From the NCBI GenBank assembly GCA_902776455.1, contig CACYQI010000008.1, positions 1 through 64,000 of the forward strand: a stretch of DNA of 64,000 nucleotides. The letters run 5' to 3'. The position numbers and the translations under genes are program-made. The stretch comes from an uncultured Bacteroidales bacterium. Its GTDB lineage: Bacteria; Bacteroidota; Bacteroidia; Bacteroidales; Bacteroidaceae. Each line of letters opens with the position of its first letter. Position 1 is the stretch's first letter. Below the pieces are notes generated by a model. The model was not told where the DNA came from, made no database searches, and saw only the letters and a list, made by a program, of their open reading frames with translations. Shown here piece by piece: positions 41,790 through 51,249 of the stretch.

Positions 41790-44700
41790 ATGAAACACAA
41801 ACTCTACTCTCTATTCTTTACTGCCCTGCTGGGCATGTGGGGAATGCAAACGTGGGCACAAGAGCTGTCCACCACAGAGATTGACGGCGTCACCTACTAT
41901 GAGATTGGCAGTGCCGCAGACCTCGTGGCTTTCGCCGACCTGGTGAATGACGGCGAGCCAAGTGCCAATGCAGTACTTACGGCTGACATCGACCTGACAG
42001 GTGCCACAGCTACCGGCAACTGGCTTGCTCCCATCGGCTACAACGGCGTACAGTACACTGGCATCTTCGACGGCCAGGGACACGCCATCACGAACTTCGA
42101 GTACGAAGCCACCGACAAGTACAACGGCTTGTTCGGCTACGTGAATGGCGGCACAGTAAAGAACTTCAGCATCAGCGGCACACTGACTTCGAGCTTCGAC
42201 AAGAACGGTGTAGTCGGCAATCTGAATGGTTCGGCTGTAGTCAGCGGCATCCACAGTTCGCTCACCATCAATGTGTCTGAGTGCAAAGCACATTCCGGCG
42301 GCATCGTCGGCGGATGCGAGACGAACTGCTCCCCCCTCATTGAGGGCTGCGAATACAGCGGAACGTTGACACACAGCGGCCTTGGCGACTGCCAGGCAGG
42401 CATCGTGGGCTACACTTATGGAGGCACTATTCGCAACTGTATCTTCAGCGGAACGATTATCGGCGAAAGCAATAAGTACGGCGGCATCTTAGGCTACTGC
42501 AAAGTTCCGAGCTTTGGCGGCGTACAGAACTGCCTGTCCATCGGCAAGATTATTGCAGACGAAGGTTGTACGACAGCTGCTGCCATCATAGCCAACTGGA
42601 ACGGCGACAAGACGGCAAACGTGACGAACAACTACTACTGCCTGCAGGAGGGTTCGACCACAACCATCGCCATTGGCAACAAGGGCGCCAACTGCGAAGC
42701 TCCCGTCCTCGTGACTCCCGAGCAGCTGGCCAGCGGCGAGGTCTGCTTCAAGCTGAACGCCAACCAGCCTGTCATCGCTTTCTATCAGACTCTGCCCGAC
42801 GACGTTCTGCCTGTTCTTGACGCTTCTCATGCCCGTGTCTATATGAATGGTCACATCCATTGCAACGGCGACACCTACGAAGACGGCACAATCTTCTCCA
42901 ATCAGGACCAGGGAATCGTCCAGGACGACCACGACTTCGTTGACGGCATCTGCTCTTATTGCGGCCTCTTCAACGAGAACTTCTTCAGTCCCAATGCCGA
43001 CGGTTTCTACGAAATCGCCAATGCCAATCAGCTCTTATGGTTTGAGGGTCTCGTCAATGGAGGCACTTATGATGCCAACGCCATCTTGACTGCCGACATC
43101 GCCCTGACGAAGAGCTGGACCACTCCTATCGGCACGAGCGATGCAAAGGCCTATAAGGGCATCTTCGACGGCCAGGGGCATAAGATTACAGGCTTCGATG
43201 CAACAAGCTCAGGGATTGGCGGTTTCTTCGGTGCAACCAATGGCGCAACCATCCAGAACTTCAGCATTAGCGGCACACTGACTGCTACGGCAGGAACAGG
43301 CTCAGGCGTTGTAGGTTATCCCGCAAACAGCCGCATTGCTAACATCCACTCCACTTTGGCCGTTACTGTTCCCGTAAACGGCGTGCATCATGTAGGTGGC
43401 GTGATTGGTTCTGCCCGTGGCGGCAACACCATCGACGGCTGCTCCTTCAGCGGCACCATGACGGTGGCAGTAGGAAGCACCGATAACTTTGCTGGCGTCA
43501 TAGCCTACATTGGCGGCGACAGCGTGGCTAACTGTGCCAACTACGGTACCGTCACCTTCGCCGACGCAGGCTGTGCGGCAGGCGGCGTCGTAGGCTACCT
43601 CAACAACACTACTTCTTATATAAGGAACTGTCTGAACATCGGTGCAGTTGTCTGCGAGGCGGAGAACCCCAAATACGGCGGTGCTATCGTTGGTCGAATA
43701 AAGAACAACTGGTCGAGCGAAAGGGTGGTGAACAACTACTGGCTTGCCGGCAGTGCCTACGGCCCGGCAAGGAAGGACGACGGCTCCTCTCCGGCAGCTG
43801 CTTCAGAAGAAGGAACGTCTGCCAGCGAGCTGGCAAGCGGCGAGATCTGCTGGCAGCTGAACGAAGGCGTGTTCATTGAGCCTCTGTGGCGTCAGGCTAT
43901 CGACGAGGACGCTTATCCCGTGCCCTACGGAGAAGGTCCTGTAGTCTATCAGACTCCCACCGGCTACGAATGCGTCTCTGCCGACGACCCCGACTCGTTC
44001 GAACCCTTCCGCGATGGCGTCATTGCCAACGAGGTGGACTTCATCGAGGATGCAGACCTGGTGGCTTATCAGGAACTGGTTGACAACTACAAGAACGCTA
44101 TTGAGTCGTGGAAGAACATCAACAACTACGACGACTTCATTGCAGCCTACAAGGCTTCCGTCGAGCTGAAGGAGGCCGTCAAGGCTTCGGCAGCTAAGTA
44201 CGCCGAGTACAAGAAGGCATGCGAAGATGCAGGCAACTATCTCGATGAGAACAACATCACGGGCGAAATGAGCGACATCCTCAAGGCTTACCTCAATGAG
44301 AATATCGAGCCGAACAGCAACTATCCTAACGGCAGCTATATATATATAATGGATAACTGCAACTTGGACGTTGAAGCTCTCAGCGAGGAGATTCTCTTCG
44401 TAGAAAAGATGCTCGAGTACGCCATCTCTGGCGGCATCATGGGCGGCACCGAAATCACTCGCCTGCTGACTAATGCCGACTTTGCCAACGCCTTCGATGG
44501 CTGGACAACGGAAGCCGAGGGTTCGGCTCTCGCTTCTGGCGGAGAGAAGGAAGTCATGCCCATAGTCCGCGGACTGGGCAACGGCACTTTCGACGTCAGC
44601 CAGACGCTTAGCGAGCTGCCCAACGGCATCTACATGGCTACCGTCAACGGCATGTTCCGCTCCGGAAACGAAATCAACTCGAAGTTCTACGCAGGCCAGT

Positions 44701-46628
44701 TCTACATGAATGGCACGGCCAACTACGTCATGTCGCCGGGCGATAGTGTCATGACCTACAGCAAAGCCATTCCAGGCGAAAACTGTCTGGGCGACGACGG
44801 CGATGCCGTGTACATCGACGACCACACGGAAGGCTATGTGCCCAGCTCAATGAAGGGTTGCTCCTACGCTTTCAAAGCAGGCCGCTACCTGAACTATTGT
44901 GCTACGGAAGTGACGGACGGTACGCTGGCAATCGGCGTGCGCAGCCTCGGCACAGGCTCCGACGGCGACTGGCTCCCCTTCAGCAACATGCGTCTCTGGT
45001 ATCTGGGAACGGCTGAGGAAGCCAGCAAGAAGCTCGACGACGTGCTGAAGGACTTCTCAAAGCGCGCTCAGGCTATCGTGAACTTCGAAGGAAGCGAATA
45101 CGAGGACTACGCTCTGTATCCCTATGTGTTCGAGGACTTGAAGACTCAGCTCAGCGGCGCTATAGCAGCTGCCAAGAGTGCTGATACCGGCGAGAAGAAG
45201 ATGGCTCTCATCGGCACCTTCTCCGAGCTGTTCAACGAAGTGCATGCTTGCCGCAAGGCATACATCGCGATGTTCGAGGCATCCGACAAGCTGTTCGACC
45301 TCATCGACATGCTGTGGGCTGCCGAACTCATCACCGAGGACGAGTACTACGACTGGCAGGACAAGGTCTATGCTGCTAAGGATCACTACAAGTATGGCGA
45401 CATCAGTGCCGCAGATGCACTTGCCCTTTCCGAGGAAATGGACCTCTTCGCCAAGCTGCTGCCCAGCGTGGACGGCGTCTATCAGCTGGCTACAGTCGAT
45501 CAGCTGAGGCTCTTCTCCACGATTGTCAACAGCGGACAGAACGACGCAAAGGCTGTGCTGACGGCCGACATCGACATGACCGACGTTTACAACTTCGAGC
45601 CTATTGGCAGCTCCGGCTACCACTTCATGGGCGAATTTGACGGTCAGGGACATGCCATCACGAACTTCACCTACGAAGCTTCCGGCGACTACAATGGCCT
45701 GTTCGGTTATGTAGAAAACGGTACAGTCAAGAACTTCAGCATCAGCGGCACGCTGACTTCGGTCTTCAACAAGAACGGCGTTGTCGGCAACCTGAACGGT
45801 ACGGCCGTTGTCAGCGGCATCAAGAGTTCGATGGACATGAACATATCCGCATGCAACGGTCACTCCGGCGGTATCGTCGGCGGCTGTGAGACCAACTGCA
45901 AGCCCGTCATTGAGAACTGCGAATACAGCGGCACGATGACGCACGAAGGCGACGGCGACTGCCAGGGCGGTATCATCGGCTACACCTATACAGGCACCAT
46001 CCGCAATTGCGTCTTCAGCGGAGCCATCATCGCCAACGGCGACAGCAATTCCAAGTACGGCGGCATCCTGGGCTACTGCAAGGTGCCCAGCTTCGGAGGC
46101 ATACAGAACTGTCTGAGCATCGGACAGATCAACGCCCCGTCGAACACTTCGGGAGCCATCATTGCACAGTGGAACGGCGACAAGACGGAGAACGTGGTGA
46201 ACAACTACTACATGCTTCCGGAGGGTTCTTCGGAGAACGTCGTAGCCCTCGGCGGCAAGTCGGCTAACTGCGAAGCACCTGTCAACGTGACCGCCGAACA
46301 GCTTGCCAGCGGCGAAGTCTGCTACAAGCTCAACGGCGACCAGACGGAAATCAACTGGTACGAGACACTCGGCGAGGACGCCTATCCCGTTCCGTTCAGC
46401 ACCCACAAGCAGGTATGGCTCGACGGCGAGACCTACACCAACGTGGAACCGGGCGGCAGCATCGAGGGCGACCTCAATGGCGACGAGAAGGTTGACATCG
46501 CCGACGCAGTGGCTGTCCTCGAGGTAATGGCCCGCGACGGCAACGATCCCGAGGCTGACCTCAACGGCGACGGCAAGGTCGATATCGCCGACTTCGTAGC
46601 TGTCCTCGAAATCATGGCTAAGCAATAG
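41790..46628 (+). CDS. Giant secreted GLUG protein with dockerin-like C-terminus
   Basis: 1612 aa. Signal peptide MKHKLYSLFFTALLGMWGMQTWA. Three GLUG modules: about 30-350, 395-680, and 1225-1540. The first and third are close copies. Between them, about 730-850 is helical (FIVAR-like, many Ala/Lys/Glu), about 890-1080 is a jelly-roll module (LLTNADFANAFDGWTTEAEG), and about 1085-1215 is helical again. The end carries two dockerin-like calcium repeats (GDLNGDEKVDIADAVAVLEV and DLNGDGKVDIADFVAVLEI) instead of the GKK tail on neighbours. It is likely surface or extracellular; a dockerin could dock to a partner or serve as a terminal anchor. Confidence 0.85.
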   Translation: MKHKLYSLFFTALLGMWGMQTWAQELSTTEIDGVTYYEIGSAADLVAFADLVNDGEPSANAVLTADIDLTGATATGNWLAPIGYNGVQYTGIFDGQGHAITNFEYEATDKYNGLFGYVNGGTVKNFSISGTLTSSFDKNGVVGNLNGSAVVSGIHSSLTINVSECKAHSGGIVGGCETNCSPLIEGCEYSGTLTHSGLGDCQAGIVGYTYGGTIRNCIFSGTIIGESNKYGGILGYCKVPSFGGVQNCLSIGKIIADEGCTTAAAIIANWNGDKTANVTNNYYCLQEGSTTTIAIGNKGANCEAPVLVTPEQLASGEVCFKLNANQPVIAFYQTLPDDVLPVLDASHARVYMNGHIHCNGDTYEDGTIFSNQDQGIVQDDHDFVDGICSYCGLFNENFFSPNADGFYEIANANQLLWFEGLVNGGTYDANAILTADIALTKSWTTPIGTSDAKAYKGIFDGQGHKITGFDATSSGIGGFFGATNGATIQNFSISGTLTATAGTGSGVVGYPANSRIANIHSTLAVTVPVNGVHHVGGVIGSARGGNTIDGCSFSGTMTVAVGSTDNFAGVIAYIGGDSVANCANYGTVTFADAGCAAGGVVGYLNNTTSYIRNCLNIGAVVCEAENPKYGGAIVGRIKNNWSSERVVNNYWLAGSAYGPARKDDGSSPAAASEEGTSASELASGEICWQLNEGVFIEPLWRQAIDEDAYPVPYGEGPVVYQTPTGYECVSADDPDSFEPFRDGVIANEVDFIEDADLVAYQELVDNYKNAIESWKNINNYDDFIAAYKASVELKEAVKASAAKYAEYKKACEDAGNYLDENNITGEMSDILKAYLNENIEPNSNYPNGSYIYIMDNCNLDVEALSEEILFVEKMLEYAISGGIMGGTEITRLLTNADFANAFDGWTTEAEGSALASGGEKEVMPIVRGLGNGTFDVSQTLSELPNGIYMATVNGMFRSGNEINSKFYAGQFYMNGTANYVMSPGDSVMTYSKAIPGENCLGDDGDAVYIDDHTEGYVPSSMKGCSYAFKAGRYLNYCATEVTDGTLAIGVRSLGTGSDGDWLPFSNMRLWYLGTAEEASKKLDDVLKDFSKRAQAIVNFEGSEYEDYALYPYVFEDLKTQLSGAIAAAKSADTGEKKMALIGTFSELFNEVHACRKAYIAMFEASDKLFDLIDMLWAAELITEDEYYDWQDKVYAAKDHYKYGDISAADALALSEEMDLFAKLLPSVDGVYQLATVDQLRLFSTIVNSGQNDAKAVLTADIDMTDVYNFEPIGSSGYHFMGEFDGQGHAITNFTYEASGDYNGLFGYVENGTVKNFSISGTLTSVFNKNGVVGNLNGTAVVSGIKSSMDMNISACNGHSGGIVGGCETNCKPVIENCEYSGTMTHEGDGDCQGGIIGYTYTGTIRNCVFSGAIIANGDSNSKYGGILGYCKVPSFGGIQNCLSIGQINAPSNTSGAIIAQWNGDKTENVVNNYYMLPEGSSENVVALGGKSANCEAPVNVTAEQLASGEVCYKLNGDQTEINWYETLGEDAYPVPFSTHKQVWLDGETYTNVEPGGSIEGDLNGDEKVDIADAVAVLEVMARDGNDPEADLNGDGKVDIADFVAVLEIMAKQ

Positions 46629-46638
46629 CCACTCTCCT

Positions 46639-46728
46639 ACCCTCCCTCCCCGCTGAGGGAGGGACACAGAAATCCCCCTGCGGTTCCCGCTTCGCCACAG
46701 CGAAAACAGGACTCCCGCAGGGGGATTT
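46639..46728 (+). terminator. Two consecutive hairpins after the giant GLUG gene
   Basis: CCCTCCC/GGGAGGG (46639-46663) is followed by a perfect 14-bp stem, 46670-46683 with 46715-46728, ending ATTTTC. They probably stop transcription of the surface-protein locus. Confidence 0.75.
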
Positions 46729-46735
46729 TCGTACT

Positions 46736-47054
46736 ATTGCTGTCCGGAGGAAATCATGAGCGCTTCCATTTATGCCCCTATCCATCGGCTTTCCAGACGA
46801 AAAGCAGCACATGGGGGCTTGCCATAAGTCTCGAAGGGACGAAAGACCACAGACGGGGGCGCAAGCCCCCGGTAGTAGGGCAACAATAAAAGAAGCCCCG
46901 ACGGGGCGACAGAGACCTAAACAAGCTGTCATCGAACCAGTTAGAGATTCTGTCGCCCCCTCGGGGCTTCCCATTGTTCTGCGACACTATGTCGGGGGTT
47001 TACACCCCCGTCTGTGGTCTTTCGCACCTTCGGTGCTTATTCCCCGTACAGCAA
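46736..47054. mobile_element. M2-type inverted-repeat element B
   Basis: Left end ATTGCTGTCCGGAGGAAAT and right end CGTACAGCAA are imperfect inverted repeats. The interior holds CACAGACGGGGGC, a CCCCGACGGGGCGACAG/CTGTCGCCCCCTCGGGG pair and CACCCCCGTCTGTGGT, as in elements A and C. No gene. Confidence 0.7.
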
Positions 47055-47088
47055 CATCTCGTACACCCGCGAAGGGAGGGGGTTCACG

Positions 47089-47168
47089 CTCCAGCAAGCG
47101 CGGGCCGATGCTCCAGCAAGCGCGGGCCGATGCTCCAGCAAGCGAAGGCCGATGCTCCAGCAAGCGTG
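47089..47168. repeat. 22-bp-period array, CTCCAGCAAGCG variant (4 units)
   Basis: CTCCAGCAAGCG begins at 47089, 47111, 47133 and 47155, each followed by CGGGCCGATG or a near form. It differs from the GTGGAG arrays in the core but keeps the CTCC start, the CCGATG end and the 22-bp period. Confidence 0.93.
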
Positions 47169-47230
47169 AGAGGGGGCAGCACGGGGCATCATTTCTGGCA
47201 GCATGGAAAAGCCCCGGAGACAACCAGCCC

Positions 47231-47329
47231 ATGAGGCCAATGAGGCTCATGGGGCCTATGGGGCTAATAAGGCTCATGAGACCAATGAGGCTCATAGGGC
47301 CTATGAGGCTAATGAGGCCCATGAGGCCA
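47231..47329. repeat. 9-bp tandem array, 11 units
   Basis: ATGAGGCCA, ATGAGGCTC, ATGGGGCCT and similar, exactly 11 x 9 bp. It is the inverse of the array at 32886-32992. It lies just upstream of the DUF3667 promoter. Confidence 0.92.
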
Positions 47330-47356
47330 ATAAATATATGTTTTTCGGCGATTTCC

Positions 47357-47387
47357 TTGTGCATGACGCGGAAAGTCACTATCTTTG
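47357..47387 (+). promoter_or_regulatory. Promoter for the DUF3667 gene
   Basis: TTG (47357-47359), 20 nt, TATCTTTG (47380-47387), 26 nt before ATG 47413. This settles the start downstream of the 9-bp array. Confidence 0.8.
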
Positions 47388-47412
47388 CAGCCAATCTCAT
47401 CAAGACGAAGGA

Positions 47413-48351
47413 ATGAAAACATCCACAGACCTGAAGAAAAGATACCGCCTGTTCCGGCTCTGGCAACAGCGACCCTACCGCGTGGCACCGATGTCCGACG
47501 AGCAGCACAGCTGCCCGACCTGCGGCACGAACTACGTGGGAAACTACTGTCCGCGCTGCGGACAATCGTCATTCAGCAGGCGATTCTCCTTCAAGGGGAA
47601 CCTGACACGCTTTCTCGAAGAATGGGGCTTCGGCAACCGAAGCTTCCTCCGCACCATTCGCGACCTCGTCCTGCGGCCCGGATACCTGATTCGCGACTAT
47701 CTGAACGGCATGTTCATGGCCTACTTCCCGCCCTTCAAGATGCTCCTCATGCTGGCAGCCATCACCCTCCTTGTCTCTACGGGTTTCAACATCAAACGGC
47801 AAAACCTCATACAGAAAGAACAGACCGAGCTGGAAGAGACCTTTTCGGAAAATAAGACAGAACAGGAAGAAACCGCCGTTGCTGCCCCCAGCGAAAAGGA
47901 CTCCGGCAAGGAGTCTGCCGACGATGAAAAGTCAACGCGCTTCGCTAAGATAGTCTCTACGATGCTCATCAAAGGGTATCGGTTCATCTACGACTACTAC
48001 TCGCTGACGACTATCGCCTGGATCATCCTGCTTTCCGGCCCGCTCTTCTGGATGTTCCGACATGCGCCGAAGATACTTGGCATCGCCTATTCCGAGTTCT
48101 TCCTCGCTATGATTTGGTGCGAAAGCATGATGGCCATCTTCTCCATCGTCAGCATCTTCCTCTGCATCGACACTTATGCCCAGTTCTTCATCCTGCTGAC
48201 GCCGGTTATCCCCCTGCGGCAACTGTCGGGCTACTCCTACTGGCAGACGATTCTGAGATACATCGCCTCCTATACCCTCGCCGCGTGCTTTATCATTTTC
48301 CTCATCATCCTTTCGATTGTCGGAGCGTTATTCTACGTGTACTTCAGCTGA
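47413..48351 (+). CDS. DUF3667-like zinc-ribbon membrane protein
   Basis: 312 aa from ATG 47413; the frame extends upstream only through the 9-bp array. A cytoplasmic zinc ribbon (CPTCGTNYVGNYCPRCGQ) is followed by a short helical stretch (TRFLEEWGFGNRSFLRTIRDLVLRPG split by charged residues) and about five membrane segments in the rest, with an acidic Glu/Lys loop between the first and second. This layout fits the DUF3667/DUF3667-like family common in Bacteroidetes; no function is known to me. Flanking genes do not suggest a pathway. Confidence 0.82.
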   Translation: MKTSTDLKKRYRLFRLWQQRPYRVAPMSDEQHSCPTCGTNYVGNYCPRCGQSSFSRRFSFKGNLTRFLEEWGFGNRSFLRTIRDLVLRPGYLIRDYLNGMFMAYFPPFKMLLMLAAITLLVSTGFNIKRQNLIQKEQTELEETFSENKTEQEETAVAAPSEKDSGKESADDEKSTRFAKIVSTMLIKGYRFIYDYYSLTTIAWIILLSGPLFWMFRHAPKILGIAYSEFFLAMIWCESMMAIFSIVSIFLCIDTYAQFFILLTPVIPLRQLSGYSYWQTILRYIASYTLAACFIIFLIILSIVGALFYVYFS

Positions 48352-48436
48352 GGCTTTGCAGAGGGAAAACGCAGGCATTTGCACGGGAAAAGCAAGAATA
48401 ACGGACCGCGAACAGCAGATTGTGAATTAATTTTCG

Positions 48437-48444
48437 TAACTTTG
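48437..48444 (+). promoter_or_regulatory. Promoter -7 box for the GH2 gene
   Basis: TAACTTTG, 31 nt before ATG 48476. No -33 at the usual spacing. Confidence 0.65.
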
Positions 48445-48475
48445 CACGCAATATAACCCTAAAACCTAATTCAAT

Positions 48476-50338
48476 ATGGCAAAAAGATTCTTCTTCTCGT
48501 TCCTGCTGCTCTGCATGACAGCCGGAGCTTGGGCAGTGCCCAGGGCTGAGTATCCTCGCCCACAGTTCGAGCGCCAGGACTGGCTCAACCTCAATGGCGA
48601 CTGGACCTACACCTTCGACTTCGTTGGCTCCGGCATGGAGAAACGCCTCCACGAGAGTCGGGGATTCACCGGAAAGATTACCGTTCCCTTCTGCCCCGAA
48701 AGCAAGCTCAGCGGCGTGGCCTACACCGACTTCATCGGCAACATCTGGTATCAGCGCAACATCAGCATGCCCCGGGAGTGGACGGGCCGCAACGTGATGC
48801 TCAACTTCGGTGCCGTCTATTACAACAGCGAAGTGTTCATCGACGGCCGCCTGGCTGGACGTCACTTCGGCGGAAGCACCTCCTTCGCCATCGACGTCAC
48901 GCCGTTCCTGGCCGACGGCAAGGAACATTCGCTCGTCGTCCATGCCTACAGCGACACACGCACCACGAAGCAGCCCGCCGGCAAGCAGAACGTCAGGCTC
49001 AACCAGTTTGAGTGCATGTACACCCGCTGCACAGGCATCTGGCAGACAGTCTGGATGGAACCCGTCGATGCCAACGCCCTGCTCCGCGCACAAGTCATTA
49101 CGGACATCGACCAGAGCCAAGTCGTAGTGCATCCCACCTTCTACCGCGAGTCGGCCGCCACGCTGACTGTCACGCTGAAGGACGCAGGGAAGGTGGTCGC
49201 CACAAAGACCGTCCGCGCTCAGAACAACTCGATCATCGTGCTGCCAGTCAAGAAGCAGAAGCTCTGGAGTCCTGAGAATCCGTTCCTCTACGACCTCACT
49301 TACGAGATGAAGGACGCAGAGGGGAAGGTCATCGACCGCGTCAGCAGCTACGTCGGCATGCGCAAGATTCACGTCGAGGGCAACAAGACGTACCTCAACA
49401 ACGAACCCTTCTACCAGCGGCTCGTCCTTGACCAAGGCTACTACCCCGACGGCATCTGGACGGCTCCCAGCGACGACGCGCTCCGCCACGACATAGAGCT
49501 GTCGATGGCTGCCGGCTTCAACGGCGCCCGCCTCCACCAGAAGGTCTTCGAGGAACGCTTCCATTACTGGGCCGACAAGCTGGGCTACATCACCTGGGGC
49601 GAAGCGCCGTCATGGGGCATGAACGCTAACGATCCCGAGGTAGCACGCAACTTCCTCAGCGAATGGACCGAGGAGATCGTGCGCGACCGCAACCATCCCA
49701 GCATCGTCACCTGGACGCCGATGAACGAGGAATGGTGGCCCGACCGCGTACAGTTCCCACGCTTCGTGAGCGACGTCTATGACCTGAGCAAAGCCCTCGA
49801 CCCCACACGTCCCGTCTGCGACGTCAGCGGCGGCGTACACATCAAGACGGACATCTGGACCACCCACAACTACGAGCAGGACCCCAAACGCCTCAAGGAA
49901 GCCATCTACAACGGCCAGCGCTGGTTCCAGACGCCCAACGAGACGCGCGACGTGCCGCGCACCAATACCGGCTTCAACCGCCCGACCGACGTCAACGTCT
50001 ATGACTTCCCGCGCTACGAGAAGGCCGACAAGCCTTATCTCCTCGATGAGTTCGGCGGCATCAAGTGGGTGAAAGGTCAGGACACAGCCACGAGCAACAC
50101 CGGCGCCTCCTGGGGTTACGGCGAACCGCCACACTCGCTGGAGGAGTTCTACGCACGCCTCGAAGGTCAGGTCGATGCCCTGATGGAGATTGCAGACAAC
50201 GTCTGGGGCTACACCTACACGCAGCTGACCGACGTAGAGCAGGAGCAGAACGGCATCTACTTCTACGACCGCTCCTCGAAGTTCGACATGAAGCGCATCC
50301 ATGCCATCTTCTCCAAGAAGCCCGCTTCGAGCAAGTAA
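48476..50338 (+). CDS. Glycoside hydrolase family 2 (beta-galactosidase/glucuronidase type)
   Basis: 620 aa. Signal peptide MAKRFFFSFLLLCMTAGAWA. Domain order is sugar-binding jelly roll (about 30-190; GNIWYQRNISMP), Ig-like (about 195-300) and TIM barrel (about 305-610). The acid/base Glu is in PMNEEWW (Glu418) and the nucleophile in LLDEFGG (Glu525). At 620 residues it is a short GH2 without extra C-terminal domains. It would release terminal beta-linked galactose, glucuronic acid or mannose in the periplasm; the specificity cannot be read. No SusC/D or other glycan genes adjoin, so it is not in an obvious utilisation locus. Confidence 0.92.
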   Translation: MAKRFFFSFLLLCMTAGAWAVPRAEYPRPQFERQDWLNLNGDWTYTFDFVGSGMEKRLHESRGFTGKITVPFCPESKLSGVAYTDFIGNIWYQRNISMPREWTGRNVMLNFGAVYYNSEVFIDGRLAGRHFGGSTSFAIDVTPFLADGKEHSLVVHAYSDTRTTKQPAGKQNVRLNQFECMYTRCTGIWQTVWMEPVDANALLRAQVITDIDQSQVVVHPTFYRESAATLTVTLKDAGKVVATKTVRAQNNSIIVLPVKKQKLWSPENPFLYDLTYEMKDAEGKVIDRVSSYVGMRKIHVEGNKTYLNNEPFYQRLVLDQGYYPDGIWTAPSDDALRHDIELSMAAGFNGARLHQKVFEERFHYWADKLGYITWGEAPSWGMNANDPEVARNFLSEWTEEIVRDRNHPSIVTWTPMNEEWWPDRVQFPRFVSDVYDLSKALDPTRPVCDVSGGVHIKTDIWTTHNYEQDPKRLKEAIYNGQRWFQTPNETRDVPRTNTGFNRPTDVNVYDFPRYEKADKPYLLDEFGGIKWVKGQDTATSNTGASWGYGEPPHSLEEFYARLEGQVDALMEIADNVWGYTYTQLTDVEQEQNGIYFYDRSSKFDMKRIHAIFSKKPASSK

Positions 50339-50371
50339 GGAAGCGCCGGCTCCGTACAGTATAGTATAATT

Positions 50372-50420
50372 ATTGCTGTCTGCTAAACAAGCGCCATGGC
50401 GCTTATTTAGCAGATAGTAA
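50372..50420. mobile_element. Minimal M2 element: paired ends only
   Basis: GCTGTCTGCTAAACAAGCGCC and its near inverse GGCGCTTATTTAGCAGATAGT, sharing a GCGCCATGGCGC centre, form a 49-bp hairpin 33 bp after the GH2 stop. It looks like an M2 element with its interior deleted, and it could double as a terminator. Confidence 0.7.
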
Positions 50421-50425
50421 AAATA

Positions 50426-50637
50426 ACGCAAACTCGACGAAAACCAAAAGACAATCAAACACAAAGACACGAAGACACGAAGTGCTACGCGGCTGAAATG
50501 AAGACACAAAGATTCCTCAGGCCAGAACCTTTGTGTCTTCACACCACGGGTTGTTACTTAGTGTTTTGTGTCTTTGTGTCTTTGTGTTTGTTTAACGCTA
50601 TATAGACTGTAAGTTTCCATTTTCGTCGAGTTCACGT
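50426..50637. mobile_element. MITE-like element M1, copy 2 (inverse orientation)
   Basis: Ends ACGCAAACTCGACGAAAA and TTTTCGTCGAGTTCACGT. Its reverse complement matches M1 copy 1 (25575-25790) along the whole length, including the ACACAAAG arrays. A clean target duplication was not seen here. As in copy 1, an M2 end lies within about 12 bp. Confidence 0.8.
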
Positions 50638-50684
50638 TAATAATAACAAAAAAGAATGAATGCTGTCACAGGGGACGTTCCGAA

Positions 50685-51126
50685 AGGCTGCATCTGTCAA
50701 ATCTTTTCGCATCGGGGCGCGTTCTGACGGCGTTTTTTCGGCTCGGTGGCACTTCGGGCCACAAAAGCGAAAAGAAGGGCTTATTTTGAATCGCTGCTGG
50801 TAATCAATGCGTTACAATGGGCTGCGTTTTCTGACAATGTAAAGGAAGTGCCGGCAAACAACAAGCTACTGACAAAATCCGCACAGTTTTCGGCCAGATT
50901 TGCCATGAAGGAAGGGTCGAAACAACGTGGAGTGTTGAGCGATGCTCCGTGGAGAATCGGCCGACACTCCGTGGAGCATCGGAAAACATGCCACGGGGCA
51001 TCGGCTTTTTCCCTACGTGGAGGCGCAAAATCCTGTCATAGTTTTTCGGGCTTTCAGCACAGCGTCGCACACAATCCTCCAAGAGGGAGAAAAGGGAAAG
51101 GGAAGCCGACACGATTTCCTCATTCA
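50685..51126. repeat. 440-bp dispersed element with a 22-bp array, copy A
   Basis: Aligns with 55262-55700 from ATCTGTCAAATCTTTTCGC through GCGCGTTCTGACGG, GGCTTATTTTGAAT, TGTAAAGGAAGTGCC, GACAAAATCCGCA, the 22-bp array, CGCAAAATCCTGTC, TTTTCGGGC to GATTTCC. No reading frame is shared, so it is non-coding. Confidence 0.85.
50927..51005. repeat. 22-bp-period array inside copy A
   Basis: CGTGGAG at 50927, 50949 and 50971, with a variant CACGGGG near 50993. Spacers include AATCGGCCGACA and the CATCGG half of a CATCGGCCGATG-like palindrome. Confidence 0.88.
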
Positions 51127-51249
51127 GGGACTCTCATTCCTCTTCAACAGGGAGGGGCGAAGGACAGGCAGATTGGATGTCGGGAAGGGCACGATGCACG
51201 GGAAAAAACCTTACAAAAAGGGAAATAAGACGAAATAAGACTCGGAAGT

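Noticed and set aside
33011..46628. Polysaccharide utilisation locus around the surface proteins
   Set aside because: No SusC/SusD pair, extracytoplasmic sigma factor or glycosidase cluster is present; the GH2 gene stands alone.
47203..47412. Extended N-terminus for the DUF3667 protein (EANEAHGAYGANKAHET-like sequence)
   Set aside because: It is only a translation of the 9-bp array and lies upstream of a good promoter at 47357-47387; ATG 47413 fits better.
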